46,038 bases of DNA from an uncultured bacterium. Lineage in GTDB: Bacteria > Patescibacteriota > Gracilibacteria > BD1-5 > UBA2023. The stretch is taken from assembly GCA_903908595.1 (NCBI GenBank), contig CAIVSN010000091.1, positions 1-46,038 on the forward strand, written 5' to 3'. The translations under genes were made by a program, and so were the position numbers. Shown here one piece after another: positions 1 to 8,626 of this stretch; the first letter of the stretch is position 1, and each line of letters begins with the position of its first letter. The notes below the pieces were generated by a model. The model had not been told where the DNA came from. It searched no databases and saw only the letters and a program-made list of their open reading frames with translations.

Positions 1-74
1 CTCGGCGTACTTGCCAGTACGCCTCGCTACGGTACTCAAAATTGACTTCGGATTTCATCGTTTCCGAGAAGCCT
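1..74 (+). repeat. Partial copy of repeat family B (truncated by window edge)
   Basis: The sequence from the centre of the element to its right end matches the copies at 14757-14880 (inverted) and 29639-29762. Shared features are the small palindrome built on GCGTACTTGCCAGTACGC and the tail GACTTCGGATTTCATCG. It lies just upstream of the ApbE start at 110, so an open frame running in from position 11 is repeat sequence and not part of that protein. Confidence 0.75.
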
Positions 75-109
75 TCGGGTTGAGTTCCGCCCATTTACCT
101 TCCTTTCAC

Positions 110-958
110 ATGCAGACATTCGAGTTGGATACCCTGGGAACCCAGTTGAAGATACGGATAGATACCCCCTGCGCTTGCGAGGGGGTTTTTTTGGAAATCC
201 GGGAATTGCTGTTGGCGTTCGACCGGAAATATTCCCGGTTCATCCCGGGGAATTGGCTCGATGAGCTCAATCGCAATGGCGGGGGAATTTTGGACGAGGA
301 TAGCGCCATCATGCTCCGGTTCTCTTTGGAACTGGCCAGGATTACCGGAGGAATATTCGATCCCGTCATCGGATCCCGTCTGACGAAGCTCGGATACGGA
401 TCCCGGGGGACGTTCATGTTCAACGGAACCCCCGGGACTTTTTCCGACGTCGAATTGATTGGGGGTGCCGTAAGGCTCAAGCCCGGCGTCTGTATCGAAT
501 TCTGAGGCGTAGGAAAATGATACGCCCTCGATAAAACAGTTGCGCTCCTTGAAAAGTATGATAGATTTCTCGTGGATTTCTGAGGAGATATCTATGGGAA
601 ATGAGGTTGGAGCATCGGACTCGAAGACCCGGAAGATTTCTCCAAAGTCATTGGCAAAATTCATCTAAATGACGGTTTTTTCTGCTCTTCCGCCGGATCC
701 CGGCGAAAATTCGGGAATTCCCACCACCTCTTGGATGCGCTTACCGGGCAGAGTGCCCACCACATCCTGGCGACGTATATTGAATCTTCGAGCGGCATGC
801 ATGCCGACGGGTACGCGACCGCCTGTTTCATCACCCCTATATCGATGAGCCTTGGGCTGTTCGAATCCGATAGGATCGAGGGGGTGGTGCTGGGGGCTGA
901 CCGGATGATATACCGTTCCAATAATTCTATCATCGAACTTTTCTCATATGACCCTTAA
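110..958 (+). CDS. apbE: FAD:protein FMN transferase (ApbE family)
   Basis: ApbE enzymes transfer FMN from FAD to Thr/Ser of target proteins outside the cytoplasmic membrane, using Mg2+. The 282-aa product shows the family pattern: an N-terminal F-D-P-V-I-G stretch, the glycine-rich FGGVGKGYALDK segment, VDFGGDIYGKGGWSIG, and near the end the metal-site-like segment around ADGYATACF (family consensus A-D-A-x-A-T-A). Four in-frame TGA codons (503, 518, 581, 602) fall where the family has glycine, so they are read as Gly. ATG 110 is chosen because upstream sequence is repeat B; the product then starts directly with the mature domain. No signal peptide or lipobox is visible, and the protein is somewhat shorter than typical ApbE (~320 aa). 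It overlaps the next gene by 11 bp, suggesting translational coupling. TAA stop. Confidence 0.88.
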
Positions 959-1610
959 GTTGGAAAATTCCTGGTTGCAGGCCATGGCCCCGGAATTCGA
1001 AAAACAGTATTGGCATGATTTGGCTGCGTTCGTGAAGTCGGAGTATCATACGGGAGTCTGTTATCCCGACCCCAAGCATATTTTTCGCGCGTGCGATGCC
1101 ACGCCGTTCGAGCTGGTCAAAGTCGTCATTCTCGGACAGGACCCCTATCACAGTTTCGGTGCCGCCATGGGGTTGGCATTTTCCGTACCCGACGGTTACC
1201 GGCCTCAGCCGAGTTTGAAGAATATTTTCAAGGAACTCAGGGAAGATGCCGGAATCGAGCGTACCCTCACGGACCTTACCGACTGGTCAACGCAAGGGGT
1301 ATTGCTCCTTAACAGCGTGCTTACGGTCCGGTCTTCGCAACCCGGTTCGCATCAGAAGCACGGTTGGGAGAAGTTTACCGATGCCATCATATCGACCATT
1401 TCCCGAGACAAGGAAAGAGTCGTGTTCGTGCTTTGGTGAAATTACGCCATATCGAAGCGGCCGCTCATCGACGAGACCCGGCATCTGGTTATCGCTTCCA
1501 CGCATCCGAGCCCATTTTCCGCTTATAACGGTTTTTTCGGGAGCCGGCCGTTCAGCCGGACGAACGAATATTTGGAAGCGAATGGAAAAACTCCGATTGT
1601 TTGGGGATAA
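948..1610 (+). CDS. ung: Uracil-DNA glycosylase (family 1)
   Basis: Removes uracil from DNA at the start of base-excision repair, in the cytoplasm. The 220-aa protein has the family length and motifs in order: the water-activating loop GQDPYH (residues 63-68), LLNSVLTV, and the HPSPFS loop with catalytic His at about residue 186, followed by [15 protein letters not shown]. The codon at 1437-1439 is TGA, inside V-L-W-G-N-Y-A where the family has glycine. If it were a stop, the protein would lose the essential HPSP loop, so this is one of the strongest single proofs of UGA=Gly here. It starts within the end of apbE (ATG 948). TAA stop. Confidence 0.95.
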
Positions 1611-1682
1611 GTTCGGAGATCTCTTCAAGGATTTCGAGCCCATTTCTCCAAGAACGGTTGCCCTGACGTTTCCGATGGCCGC

Positions 1683-1846
1683 TATACCCAATAGGAATTG
1701 TTTCCCGGTTTTTCCAGTCACGTATCCGGACATCTTTTATTTTTTTCTCCGGTCTCGTATTGCCGATAAGCACCCGAAAGAAGAAAATACAACCTGTTCC
1801 GAATCTGTAACCGTAAAACACCGAAAACCAATTCCTATTGGGTATA
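1683..1846 (-). repeat. Repeat family A, full copy 1 (inverted orientation)
   Basis: 164-bp imperfect palindrome, bounded by TATACCCAATAGGAATTG and its inverse complement. The two arms fold on each other along almost their full length, with a T-rich/A-rich segment near the centre. It ends 9 bp before the stop codon of the minus-strand gene at 1856-2533, between that gene and the converging ung. Confidence 0.9.
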
Positions 1847-1855
1847 GCGAGTTTT

Positions 1856-2533
1856 TTAGAGTTCGCAGTTCCCGATCATAATTTGCGCGGACCGCATCAG
1901 GAGTGACTTTTGGTCGAAAGTAAGTTCGTCTTGTTTGATTCGTCTGATGATACCCAGGGAAAAAGCCTCGCTATCGATACGTACGAATTTTTCATCGAGC
2001 AAAATGACATCCAAAGGAAAATCTTGGCGGCTGGCCACGGAAAACGGCAGGCTACAGATGACCTTTTGCACGTCGTTCACGTTTTTGCGACCCAGTACTT
2101 GCAGTGCGCGAGTCGTCGCGAGGTACAACGCGTATCTTGGTGCGAGAATCCGGCTGTTTCTCGTCGGCATTACGTCGGGATGGTGCTTTCTCATATAGTT
2201 TTCCTGTTTGTCCACGTATTCGTCCGTCGGCTTGATGATATTTTTTCCGACGAGGCATCGGCAAATTTTGTCCTGGACCCACTCGTTGGTCTGGGGAAAC
2301 GCCATCGCGCAGAGGGCGATGATTTCCGTGAGGGGATGGATTTTGTTCAAAGAGGCTCCTTCGGAGCTCACGTTCAGCCGATAGGCTCAGGTTTGGCCAT
2401 AGAGCACCGATTCCACCCGTTGCCGGACTCAGGAAGACTTGCCGTGGATGTGGACGTGAATTCCCGCGCAAACCAAGTAGGCATGGGTATCCCCGTATGG
2501 AGATACGTTCTTGTCAAAAACCAATCCTTCCAT
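1856..2533 (-). CDS. Hypothetical protein
   Basis: 225-aa product not recognised. With TGA read as Gly (2429-2431 and 2387-2389) the frame extends from ATG 2533 to TAA 1856-1858; without it only a GTG-started C-terminal part would remain. The N-terminal half has a HVHIHG stretch and cysteines, and the C-terminal half is charged and probably helical. No signal peptide or membrane segment is seen. Its 3' end abuts repeat A copy 1 and its start lies 28 bp from a repeat A remnant, so it is bracketed by this repeat family. Convergent with ung. Function unknown. Confidence 0.6.
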
Positions 2534-2560
2534 AGGACGAATGTAATGAGTGCGTTATAC

Positions 2561-2589
2561 CAGCGGGAAACCAATTCCTGTTAGGTATA
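2561..2589 (+). repeat. Remnant of repeat family A terminus
   Basis: The stretch CGGGAAACCAATTCCTGTTA followed by GGTATA matches the right end of full family A copies with a few changes. The rest of an element is not present next to it. It lies just upstream of the start codon of the minus-strand gene at 2533. Confidence 0.6.
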
Positions 2590-2657
2590 CATTGACTATA
2601 TGGGTAAATATCGCTTTACAAATGATAATTCGTCTTTTCCGGTTTCGCGTTTCCGTA

Positions 2658-2823
2658 TATACCCAACGGGAATTGGTTTTCGGTATTTTACGGTTACAGA
2701 TTCGGAACAGGTTTTATTTTTCTTCTTCCGGGAGCTTATCGGGAATAAGTGACCGAAGAAAAAAATAAAAGATGTCCGGATATGTGGCTGGAAAAACCGG
2801 GAAACCAATTCCCGTTGGGTATA
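2658..2823 (+). repeat. Repeat family A, full copy 2
   Basis: 166-bp copy with terminal inverted repeats TATACCCAACGGGAATTGGT / ACCAATTCCCGTTGGGTATA (20 bp, perfect). It occupies the space between two divergent hypothetical genes (starts at 2533 and 2852), so here it is not at a gene end. Confidence 0.92.
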
Positions 2824-2851
2824 TTTGCCTTGCGGCAAAGTATGGAGTATC

Positions 2852-3406
2852 ATGAATCCCAATAAAAAATGCCCCATGCAACCACTGGACGAACTGGTCA
2901 TTCCGGAATTCAAAAATTACGTAGTCAAGCCGAACCATCCGGCCTGCGCCATTATCGACGGAACCCGGCTCATGGTGGAAATCCTCGGGGGACTCGAATC
3001 CGCCTCCTCGGAATTTGCCGGTTCCTACCGGTCTTCAAAACTGATTATCGATGGCAAATATGCCCTAGTATTCCGATACAAGCGCGAAACGGACGAAAAA
3101 TACCACCCGGCTTGCAGCGTCGGTTTCAATCTGACGGAAGAAGGCGGCGTCCATATCCGCCATTTCCAGGGCTCAAAGGACAAACGGGTGGCATTCCGAT
3201 TCAGTTCTTCGTTCGAGACGCCGGAATACTTGCTGAAGGTCCTTGAGGAATCCTTTATGAAAAAGGGGATACCCGTGACCGTAGAGCGGTTTCCCGATGG
3301 ACTGGAAGGGGCGGCCGACGTACACCGGGCCAATATGAAATACGAACGCCTCCGAAGTTTGGTTGAGGGCCTGAGCCGGAAATATGCCAGTAAGCCGAGG
3401 GTATAA
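2852..3406 (+). CDS. Hypothetical protein
   Basis: 184-aa product not recognised. ATG 2852 is chosen because the earlier open frame from 2825 lies right against the repeat A end; the start falls 28 bp after the repeat. The sequence is mixed alpha/beta in appearance, with no signal peptide and no membrane segment. A basic, possibly helical C-terminus (RLRSLVEGLSRKYASK) ends at TAA 3404-3406. No in-frame TGA. Followed after about 100 bp by another unknown gene on the same strand. Function cannot be stated. Confidence 0.6.
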   Translation: MNPNKKCPMQPLDELVIPEFKNYVVKPNHPACAIIDGTRLMVEILGGLESASSEFAGSYRSSKLIIDGKYALVFRYKRETDEKYHPACSVGFNLTEEGGVHIRHFQGSKDKRVAFRFSSSFETPEYLLKVLEESFMKKGIPVTVERFPDGLEGAADVHRANMKYERLRSLVEGLSRKYASKPRV

Positions 3407-3505
3407 TCGCCGTTAAGAAACTCCGGTTACGGTTTTTCCCCCATGGGTCGTAACGCCATGTGACAGATCCTTCAAAATTTGCTATCCCCGTCGAAATGTG
3501 ATTCA

Positions 3506-4330
3506 ATGGACGGCATGAATACCATGCCATATTCCCCAAGACCGTCCGTTCCCGCGCCACAAGCCCCTCATGAAAAAAACGAATGAGCGGCGTCGTTGCA
3601 GCGCACGCTGATCCACCATAGCGCGAATTCCCGGCACATGTTCGAAAAGATTGATTTTTGGCTCCATTCCATCAAGAATTTTCACAAGAAAAATGCCCTT
3701 GACGCTTGATTGAGCCAAGAGGGGCGCAATATCGCGAAGTGGTACCTGAATGAATCGAGCAGCCGTTCATACGAGGGGAGAAACTGGAAAGTGGACCCGA
3801 AATATCTCGTGTTGTTCCAGGAATTCCGCAGCGACGAATTCTACCATCTCAAAAATCTCGTCGAGGTCGTCATGCGGGAAATCGTAGAACTTACGCTCGT
3901 AGCCGAAGGATATCGGGAGGTTCAGGTATATCAGACGAGCGACAATGACGACGTTACGGGCGGTGCCGACCTAATCGCGAAAATCCGGAAGCCCAATGGT
4001 TCCGGTTATACGTTCGCCATCGATTTGGCCGTTTCCTCAAACGAAAAATATCTGGAAAAGAAGCGCGAACGCACCGAGACCAAATGCCGGGAATACAACC
4101 GGTATGCCGACATGCCCATCGATACCCCCATGGATCGGGAGGTCATTTCCATCCGGCCGGAAGCCATGGGATATTTTCTCGTGCAGTACCTCGATGCCGT
4201 AGGCCGGTGAATCGTCCTGACCGATGCCCAAAAGTTACGGCTCCTGCATTCGGCCCATTCGCAATCCGTCGAACGTACCTGCGAAACGACCCGATCCAGA
4301 GCCCGCTCCGCCCTGTCGAATTTCCATTAA
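3506..4330 (+). CDS. Hypothetical protein, possible nuclease-like fold
   Basis: 274-aa product with three in-frame TGA codons (3584, 3707, 4208) read as glycine; stop TAA 4328-4330. Start is uncertain: ATG 3506 or ATG 3515 both fit and neither has a clear ribosome site. The N-terminus is Pro/Ala-rich. The middle has TGGADLIAKI, then FAIDLAVS, then a basic helix KYLEKKRERTETK. Acidic residues in consecutive predicted strands followed by lysines loosely recall the PD-(D/E)XK core (D...D-L-A...K), but this is only a pattern impression. The next gene starts 7 bp after the stop. Confidence 0.55.
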
Positions 4331-4337
4331 TCTTCCT

Positions 4338-4529
4338 ATGAAATCTCCGTCAAACGTTCCCGAAACCCATGTGAAAAACTGGGAAACCTGCCTTGCGCGC
4401 GAAATTTTGCCACCGGAGGTTTCCATCGTGCTTCCCGACGATCCGAAGAAAAACACGCCCCTCGATGAAGAGTCGCTCCGAGCCGTGAATGCAGTCCGGG
4501 AAAAAATTACCGGAAACCTCGAACCGTAA
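4338..4529 (+). CDS. Small hypothetical protein
   Basis: 63-aa product beginning ATG 4338, 7 bp after the preceding gene, suggesting one transcript. It is hydrophilic, with no membrane segment and no recognised motif. TAA stop at 4527-4529 is followed directly by a strong hairpin, the end of this + strand unit. Function unknown. Confidence 0.5.
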   Translation: MKSPSNVPETHVKNWETCLAREILPPEVSIVLPDDPKKNTPLDEESLRAVNAVREKITGNLEP

Positions 4530-4532
4530 GTT

Positions 4533-4564
4533 CCGGTTAACCCAATAGGAATTGGGTTAACCCG
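4533..4564. terminator. Bidirectional terminator hairpin between convergent genes
   Basis: GGTTAACCCAAT and ATTGGGTTAACC form a perfect 12-bp stem (4535-4546 with 4551-4562) around the loop AGGA. It sits between the stop of the gene ending 4529 (+) and the stop of the gene ending 4557 (-); its right arm overlaps the latter's stop codon. There is no long T tract. The core CCCAATAGGAATTGGG is the same as in the ends of repeat family A. Confidence 0.6.
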
Positions 4565-5186
4565 GTCCGTATATCCACGGAGCCACAGTATTGAGGATTA
4601 ACGCCATGAGGAACAGGAGCACTAATCCTCCAATCAGCTTGCTGATGCGTTGTACTGCGGCGGTTTGTTGTTTGGTATCCCCGGCGCTGGTCGCATACTG
4701 GAATCCGGAGAAGACGATCATGAGCACCCCGAGGAGGGCGGTCAGGAAGGTGGCGTATTTGATGAGGCCGCCGAGCAAGGCTTGTACGGAAGCGAAGCCG
4801 CCTTTGACTTCGCATTTGTATTTTCGACTCGTAACGTCGGTACCGTCGCCATAGGGGGTACAATCCGCACCTGGGATTTTTTCCGTGACAATGACGGAAA
4901 CGGTACTGGGAGTGGAAGTACCGGTAGGCGGCGTACCCGTAGTATCGCCCGCAGCGTTTGCGGTACTTGCCAGGGCATAAGAGACATCGGTTGAAACGCC
5001 CGATGGGGAATTGCCAATAGCGCTGCTCGTGGTAGTGCCGAGTCCGGCAGACGCGGTGGCCGTGGCATCTCATACCGTTACGCTGGCGAATGCGGGGGAA
5101 TTCCACAGGAATCCGAACAGGGTCAGGAATCCGATAAGCAGGCTTCGAGACGCTAATGAGTTTTTTTGTAAAATGCTTTTGGTCAT
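4557..5186 (-). CDS. Secreted, pilin-like two-TM protein (TrbC/VirB2-like C-terminus)
   Basis: 209-aa product. Residues 1-34 are a signal peptide (basic start, hydrophobic LLIGFLTLFGFL, A-F-A end). A Ser/Thr/Gly/Pro-rich stretch of ~90 residues follows with two cysteines (near DCTPYGDG and YKCEV). The C-terminus has two hydrophobic segments (YATFLTALLGVLMIVFSG and GGLVLLFLMALILNTV) joined by a short polar loop, the layout of VirB2/TrbC-type pilins. One in-frame TGA (5070-5072). ATG 5186; stop TAA overlaps the terminator hairpin. It is followed upstream on the same strand by a large surface protein gene (28 bp gap), suggesting a cell-surface operon. The pilin assignment rests on layout only; other small membrane proteins share it. 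Confidence 0.6.
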
Positions 5187-5213
5187 AGGAAAGGGTGAAT
5201 GGGCGAATTGATG

Positions 5214-6920
5214 TTACTTTTGCATCGTAAAGGAAACGGAAGTCATATTGCTACCGAATTTTCACGTTTGCGTATACATTTTGTAGGTTCCTTCCGGGAA
5301 TCCCGAGTCCGTTGGGAACCCGCCGAGTTCCAATTTCCCGTTTCCCGGATTGATTTGCCAACCGTCCGGATGTCCGTCATACGGTTTGGTGAGCTGTCTC
5401 CAGTACGTGGTGTTGTTGCTGGTGCAATTTGATCCGTTCGGAATGTCCAAACAGCTCCAAGTATCGTCCGGATCCCCGCCTTCGATATGTCCGTAAATCG
5501 TATCCCCGATTTTGAACGAGTTTTTGGAATTTCCGCTCGCATCGGTAAATACAGTATTCGGTGCCCCGGTTATGTCGCCCGGTATCAACTTGATGGTGAC
5601 GATGTTTCCCGTGACGCCATTACAGTGATTTACCTGTTTTCAAGAATGGTTAAAAATTTCCGGAGTACAGCCAGTGGCACTTGCGATTTTGTAGCCGCTT
5701 TTGATGATTTCAAGTCTTTTCGGGGTACCGTTTCCGTCAGGAAAGAAGAATTCTTCCGATCGTCCTTCGCTATTGACTTGGGACGATGCCGGAGAGGCAT
5801 TGAATACCATCGTAACGAATGTCTTAAAGCCACGGACTTCGACTCCCGTCACAGGCTGGTTTGACATATCCTTGATTTCCACGGTAACGCCGCTCCCCGG
5901 GGTCGGATTTCGGCATCCTTTGCTCCCGTCTTGGAGATATGGCTCGGTACAGGACCAACCGCAGGAATTTGCGCCGTAAGTCCACTCTGTATTCGCAGTT
6001 GTGGGCGCAGTAGGACCGACAACCGTTGGGTTGGCGTTGTATTCGGTAAAGACGATACCGTTGCCAGAGTTGGGCTTGGTTCCGCCACACGTTACGGAAG
6101 ACTGAGTTCCTCCTCCGCCGGTACTGGCCGTGCCAGACCCTCCCGTGCCGCCACTTTCTCCGCCAGACCCTCCCGCGCACTCGCATATCCCTACTTTCCG
6201 GTTCGTGCCGACTTCCGAGGCTTCCACGTTGTTGTTGGACTGATTGCAGCTCGCCGCCTCCATCGTCGGCGACGTCGTGCCGACCGGCCCGGCGACGACG
6301 TACCCCCTCCAGGTACAGGAATTCGCCGACGCGCCGCCGGAAGTCCCGCCGGAAGTCCCGCCGGAAGTCCCGCCGGAAGTCCCGCCGGAAGTCCCGCCGG
6401 AAGTCCCGCCGGAAGTCCCGCCGGAAGTCCCGCCGCCACCGGTTCCTCCCGCGCACTCACATATCCCTACTTTCCGGTTCGTGCCGACTTCCGAGGCTTC
6501 CACGTTGTTGCTGGACTGATTGCAGCTCGCCGCCTCCATCGTCGGCGACGTCGTGCCGACCGGTCCGGCGACGACGTACCCTCTCCAGGTACAAGAATTC
6601 CCCGATGTGGAACTTCCGCTGCCAGTGGTACCCCCGATAGCGATCATATCCTTGATATTCACGCTTAAGTTCGTGAATGCCGTGGACATGTCCATCGATC
6701 GCTGGTACATGATAGCCAGGTAGGTCGCGCGGTCGGCCTGACTCAGTCCGCTTCCGCTCGACATCACGGTGGTGGTAAAAGCCGCGACGACCTTATCCAC
6801 GTCAATTGAGGTTCCGGAGGTTGCTCCAGTTGCGGCACCGGCGGAGTAACTTCCCACTGCCACGCATGATAGCACTACAAGAGCATATGCCCATTTGGCG
6901 TATTTTTCCGGCAATTTCAT
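5214..6920 (-). CDS. Large secreted surface protein with duplicated Cys module and Gly/Thr/Ser repeats
   Basis: 568-aa product from ATG 6920 (signal peptide with hydrophobic YALVVLSCVAVGSY, then AGAA) to TAA 5214-5216, reading TGA 5640 and 5262 as Gly. Two nearly identical ~55-residue modules (NSCTWRGYVVAGPVG...VGICECAGG) flank a GGTS repeat tract. A further module has the cysteine pattern CGWSCTEPYLQDGSKGC, then a beta-rich segment (VTVEIKDMSNQPVTGVEV, as in carboxypeptidase-regulatory-like folds), and a Cys-containing C-terminal domain. No sortase motif or C-terminal membrane anchor is seen. It precedes the pilin-like gene on the same strand. Probably an extracellular adhesin or matrix protein of an epibiotic cell (inference); disulfides are expected outside the cytoplasm. 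Confidence 0.7.
6173..6332 (-). repeat. Module repeat, copy 1 within the surface protein gene
   Basis: About 160 bp nearly identical to 6449-6608 (a handful of differences, mostly silent). It encodes one Cys-containing module, so it is a recent internal duplication at DNA level. Confidence 0.9.
6334..6429 (-). repeat. 12-bp tandem repeat, eight units
   Basis: Eight head-to-tail perfect copies of CCGCCGGAAGTC (plus strand), coding for Gly-Gly-Thr-Ser on the minus strand. A length-variable linker between the two large module copies is likely; copy number may be collapsed in assembly. Confidence 0.95.
6449..6608 (-). repeat. Module repeat, copy 2 within the surface protein gene
   Basis: Near-identical partner of 6173-6332, offset by 276 bp. 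Confidence 0.9.
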
Positions 6921-7081
6921 ATGGATGGGATTAACTTGCTTAAATGGTAATGCGTTTTTTATAATATACAAGTCGGTTTGGAACCAACGGCTTTGCCGGA
7001 GTCAGACGTAACGATTTTGGATTTTCTTGACTTTCCCTTGGGCCTTCCCAATATGGAAACATATTTTTTCATTTTCCCACT

Positions 7082-8500
7082 ATGCAACAGTCATATACCG
7101 AGGTCACCACCACCAGTTGGGGATCTCGTATCAAAAACGCGTTGGTCGGACTGATACTCTGACCCATCCTCGTGGTTCTTGCCGTATACCTGCTCTGGAC
7201 GAACGAAGGCCGATCGGTAAAAATCGAGACCGGATTGCAGGAAGGAAAATCCCAAGTGGTCGCGGTAAAATCCGATAGCGTCGATCCGGCTTCGGAATCC
7301 AAGCTCGTCTACGTGACCGGGAAGGTTGCCATGACAAAAAATCCTTCCGACGACCTTTTCGGGATTACCCAACCGGCGATCCGGATAGTCCGGAAGGTGG
7401 AAATGTACCAATGGAAAGAACATTCCAAGAGTTCGAAATCGGATAATCTGTGAGGCTCGCAGACTACTAGAACTACCTATACGTACGATACGGTATGGTC
7501 GGATAATTCTATCGATTCTTCGAAATTCAGAAATCAGACTGCCGACAAGACGAATCCGACGGATTGGAAATACCAGTCGGCGACGTACGAAGCCGAAGGG
7601 GTTACGGTCGGAGCCTATTCCGTCCTTCCCGAGATACTGGGAAAACTCGAAGGCAGGGATACCGTTTCCCTTGCGGGCAAGACTATTCCCGGGACATCGG
7701 TTTACGGCGCCGTTCCGTCAGCCACGACCCCGGTGATGCCACGGTCAGCGGTATCGACGGGAGCTTTGACCGATGCTCCCGGAAGCGTATCCGACCGGGC
7801 GGTTACTTCAGAGGAAGTTGCCGTTCCCGATGCGACGGCCCCGGCTCCCGATGCGACGGCCCCGGCTCCCGAAGTAGCGACACCGGTTCCCGAAGCGACG
7901 GCCCCCGTTCCAGTAACAACGCCGACCGCAATACCGCCATCTGCCATCCCGCAAGTCCGATCCCTCTATGTGGTCGGCGATACCCTCTCCTATTCCAGAA
8001 ATCCGAACGCTCCGGAGGTGGGCGATCTGAAAATAACCTTTTATACGGTCGACCCGACCGACCTGAGCGTAATCGGCAAGCAGAATAACGGAACTTTGGG
8101 GAAGTATGTCACGAAAAACGGCACGGAAATCGGTTTGATTTCCGAGGGAATCGTTTCTTCCGATGCCATGTTCCAGACGGCGATCGACAACAACGTTTTC
8201 ATGACCTGGGTTTGGCGGATTCTTGGAGTCGTGCTCATGTTCATGGGATTCAGCCTCTTCTTGTCGATTTTTTCCGTGCTCGCGGCATTTCTCCCATTTC
8301 TCGGAAGCGTCGTCGGATTCGGAACGGGACTTATCTCGCTCGTCCTGACCCTCGTGTTGTGAGGTTCGACGATTGCCATCGCTTGGATTTCGGCCCGTCC
8401 CATCGTCGCCGTAATCATTCTGGTCGTGGTAGCAGCGGGCATATTCGGCATCGTTTCCTATAAGAAAAAACGGGGAGCGGGGGTTTATCCTCCGGCATAA
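7082..8500 (+). CDS. TMEM43-family membrane protein
   Basis: 472-aa product from ATG 7082 to TAA 8498-8500 with TGA 7160, 7451 and 8360 as Gly. The N-terminus shows the TMEM43/LUMA pattern: a membrane segment (VGLILGPILVVLAVYLLW), then TNEGRSVK, EGKSQVVAV, a GKLVHVSG-like KLVYVTGKV, DDLFGI and IVRKVEMYQWKE. A Pro/Ala/Thr-rich spacer (~residues 215-285) follows, then the second conserved half and four hydrophobic segments at the C-terminus (around ILGVVLMFMGFSLF, VLAAFLPFLGSVVG, GLISLVLTLVLGG, PIVAVIILVVVAAG). Bacterial TMEM43 proteins have no settled function; in animals the family sits in internal membranes. The Pro/Ala insertion and the expanded C-terminal membrane part look unusual. Divergent from the surface protein gene; ends at a clear terminator. 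Confidence 0.78.
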
Positions 8501-8513
8501 CCATCCTCGAAAA

Positions 8514-8556
8514 AAAACGGGGAGCCGGCGTCAATGCCAGCTTCCCGTTTATTATA
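8514..8556. terminator. Intrinsic terminator after the TMEM43-like gene
   Basis: ACGGGGAGCCGGC and GCCAGCTTCCCGT form a 13-bp stem with one mismatch and one G-T pair, around loop GTCAAT. It is preceded by A8 and followed by TTTATTAT, so it can act in both directions, also for the converging gene that ends at 8627. Confidence 0.85.
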
Positions 8557-8626
8557 ATGGATAGGGGGGATTTCGCAACCTCCAGGGTTTCGGAACGAAA
8601 ATGAACGGGAAGTGCGATACCGATGG

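Noticed and set aside
2596-2913. Open frames within repeat family A as small proteins or a transposase
   Set aside because: They are short, differ between copies, and have no transposase motif; the element is a palindrome.
6334-6429. Regular short repeats as a CRISPR array
   Set aside because: Units are 12 bp with no spacers, in frame within a secreted protein gene, coding Gly-Gly-Thr-Ser.
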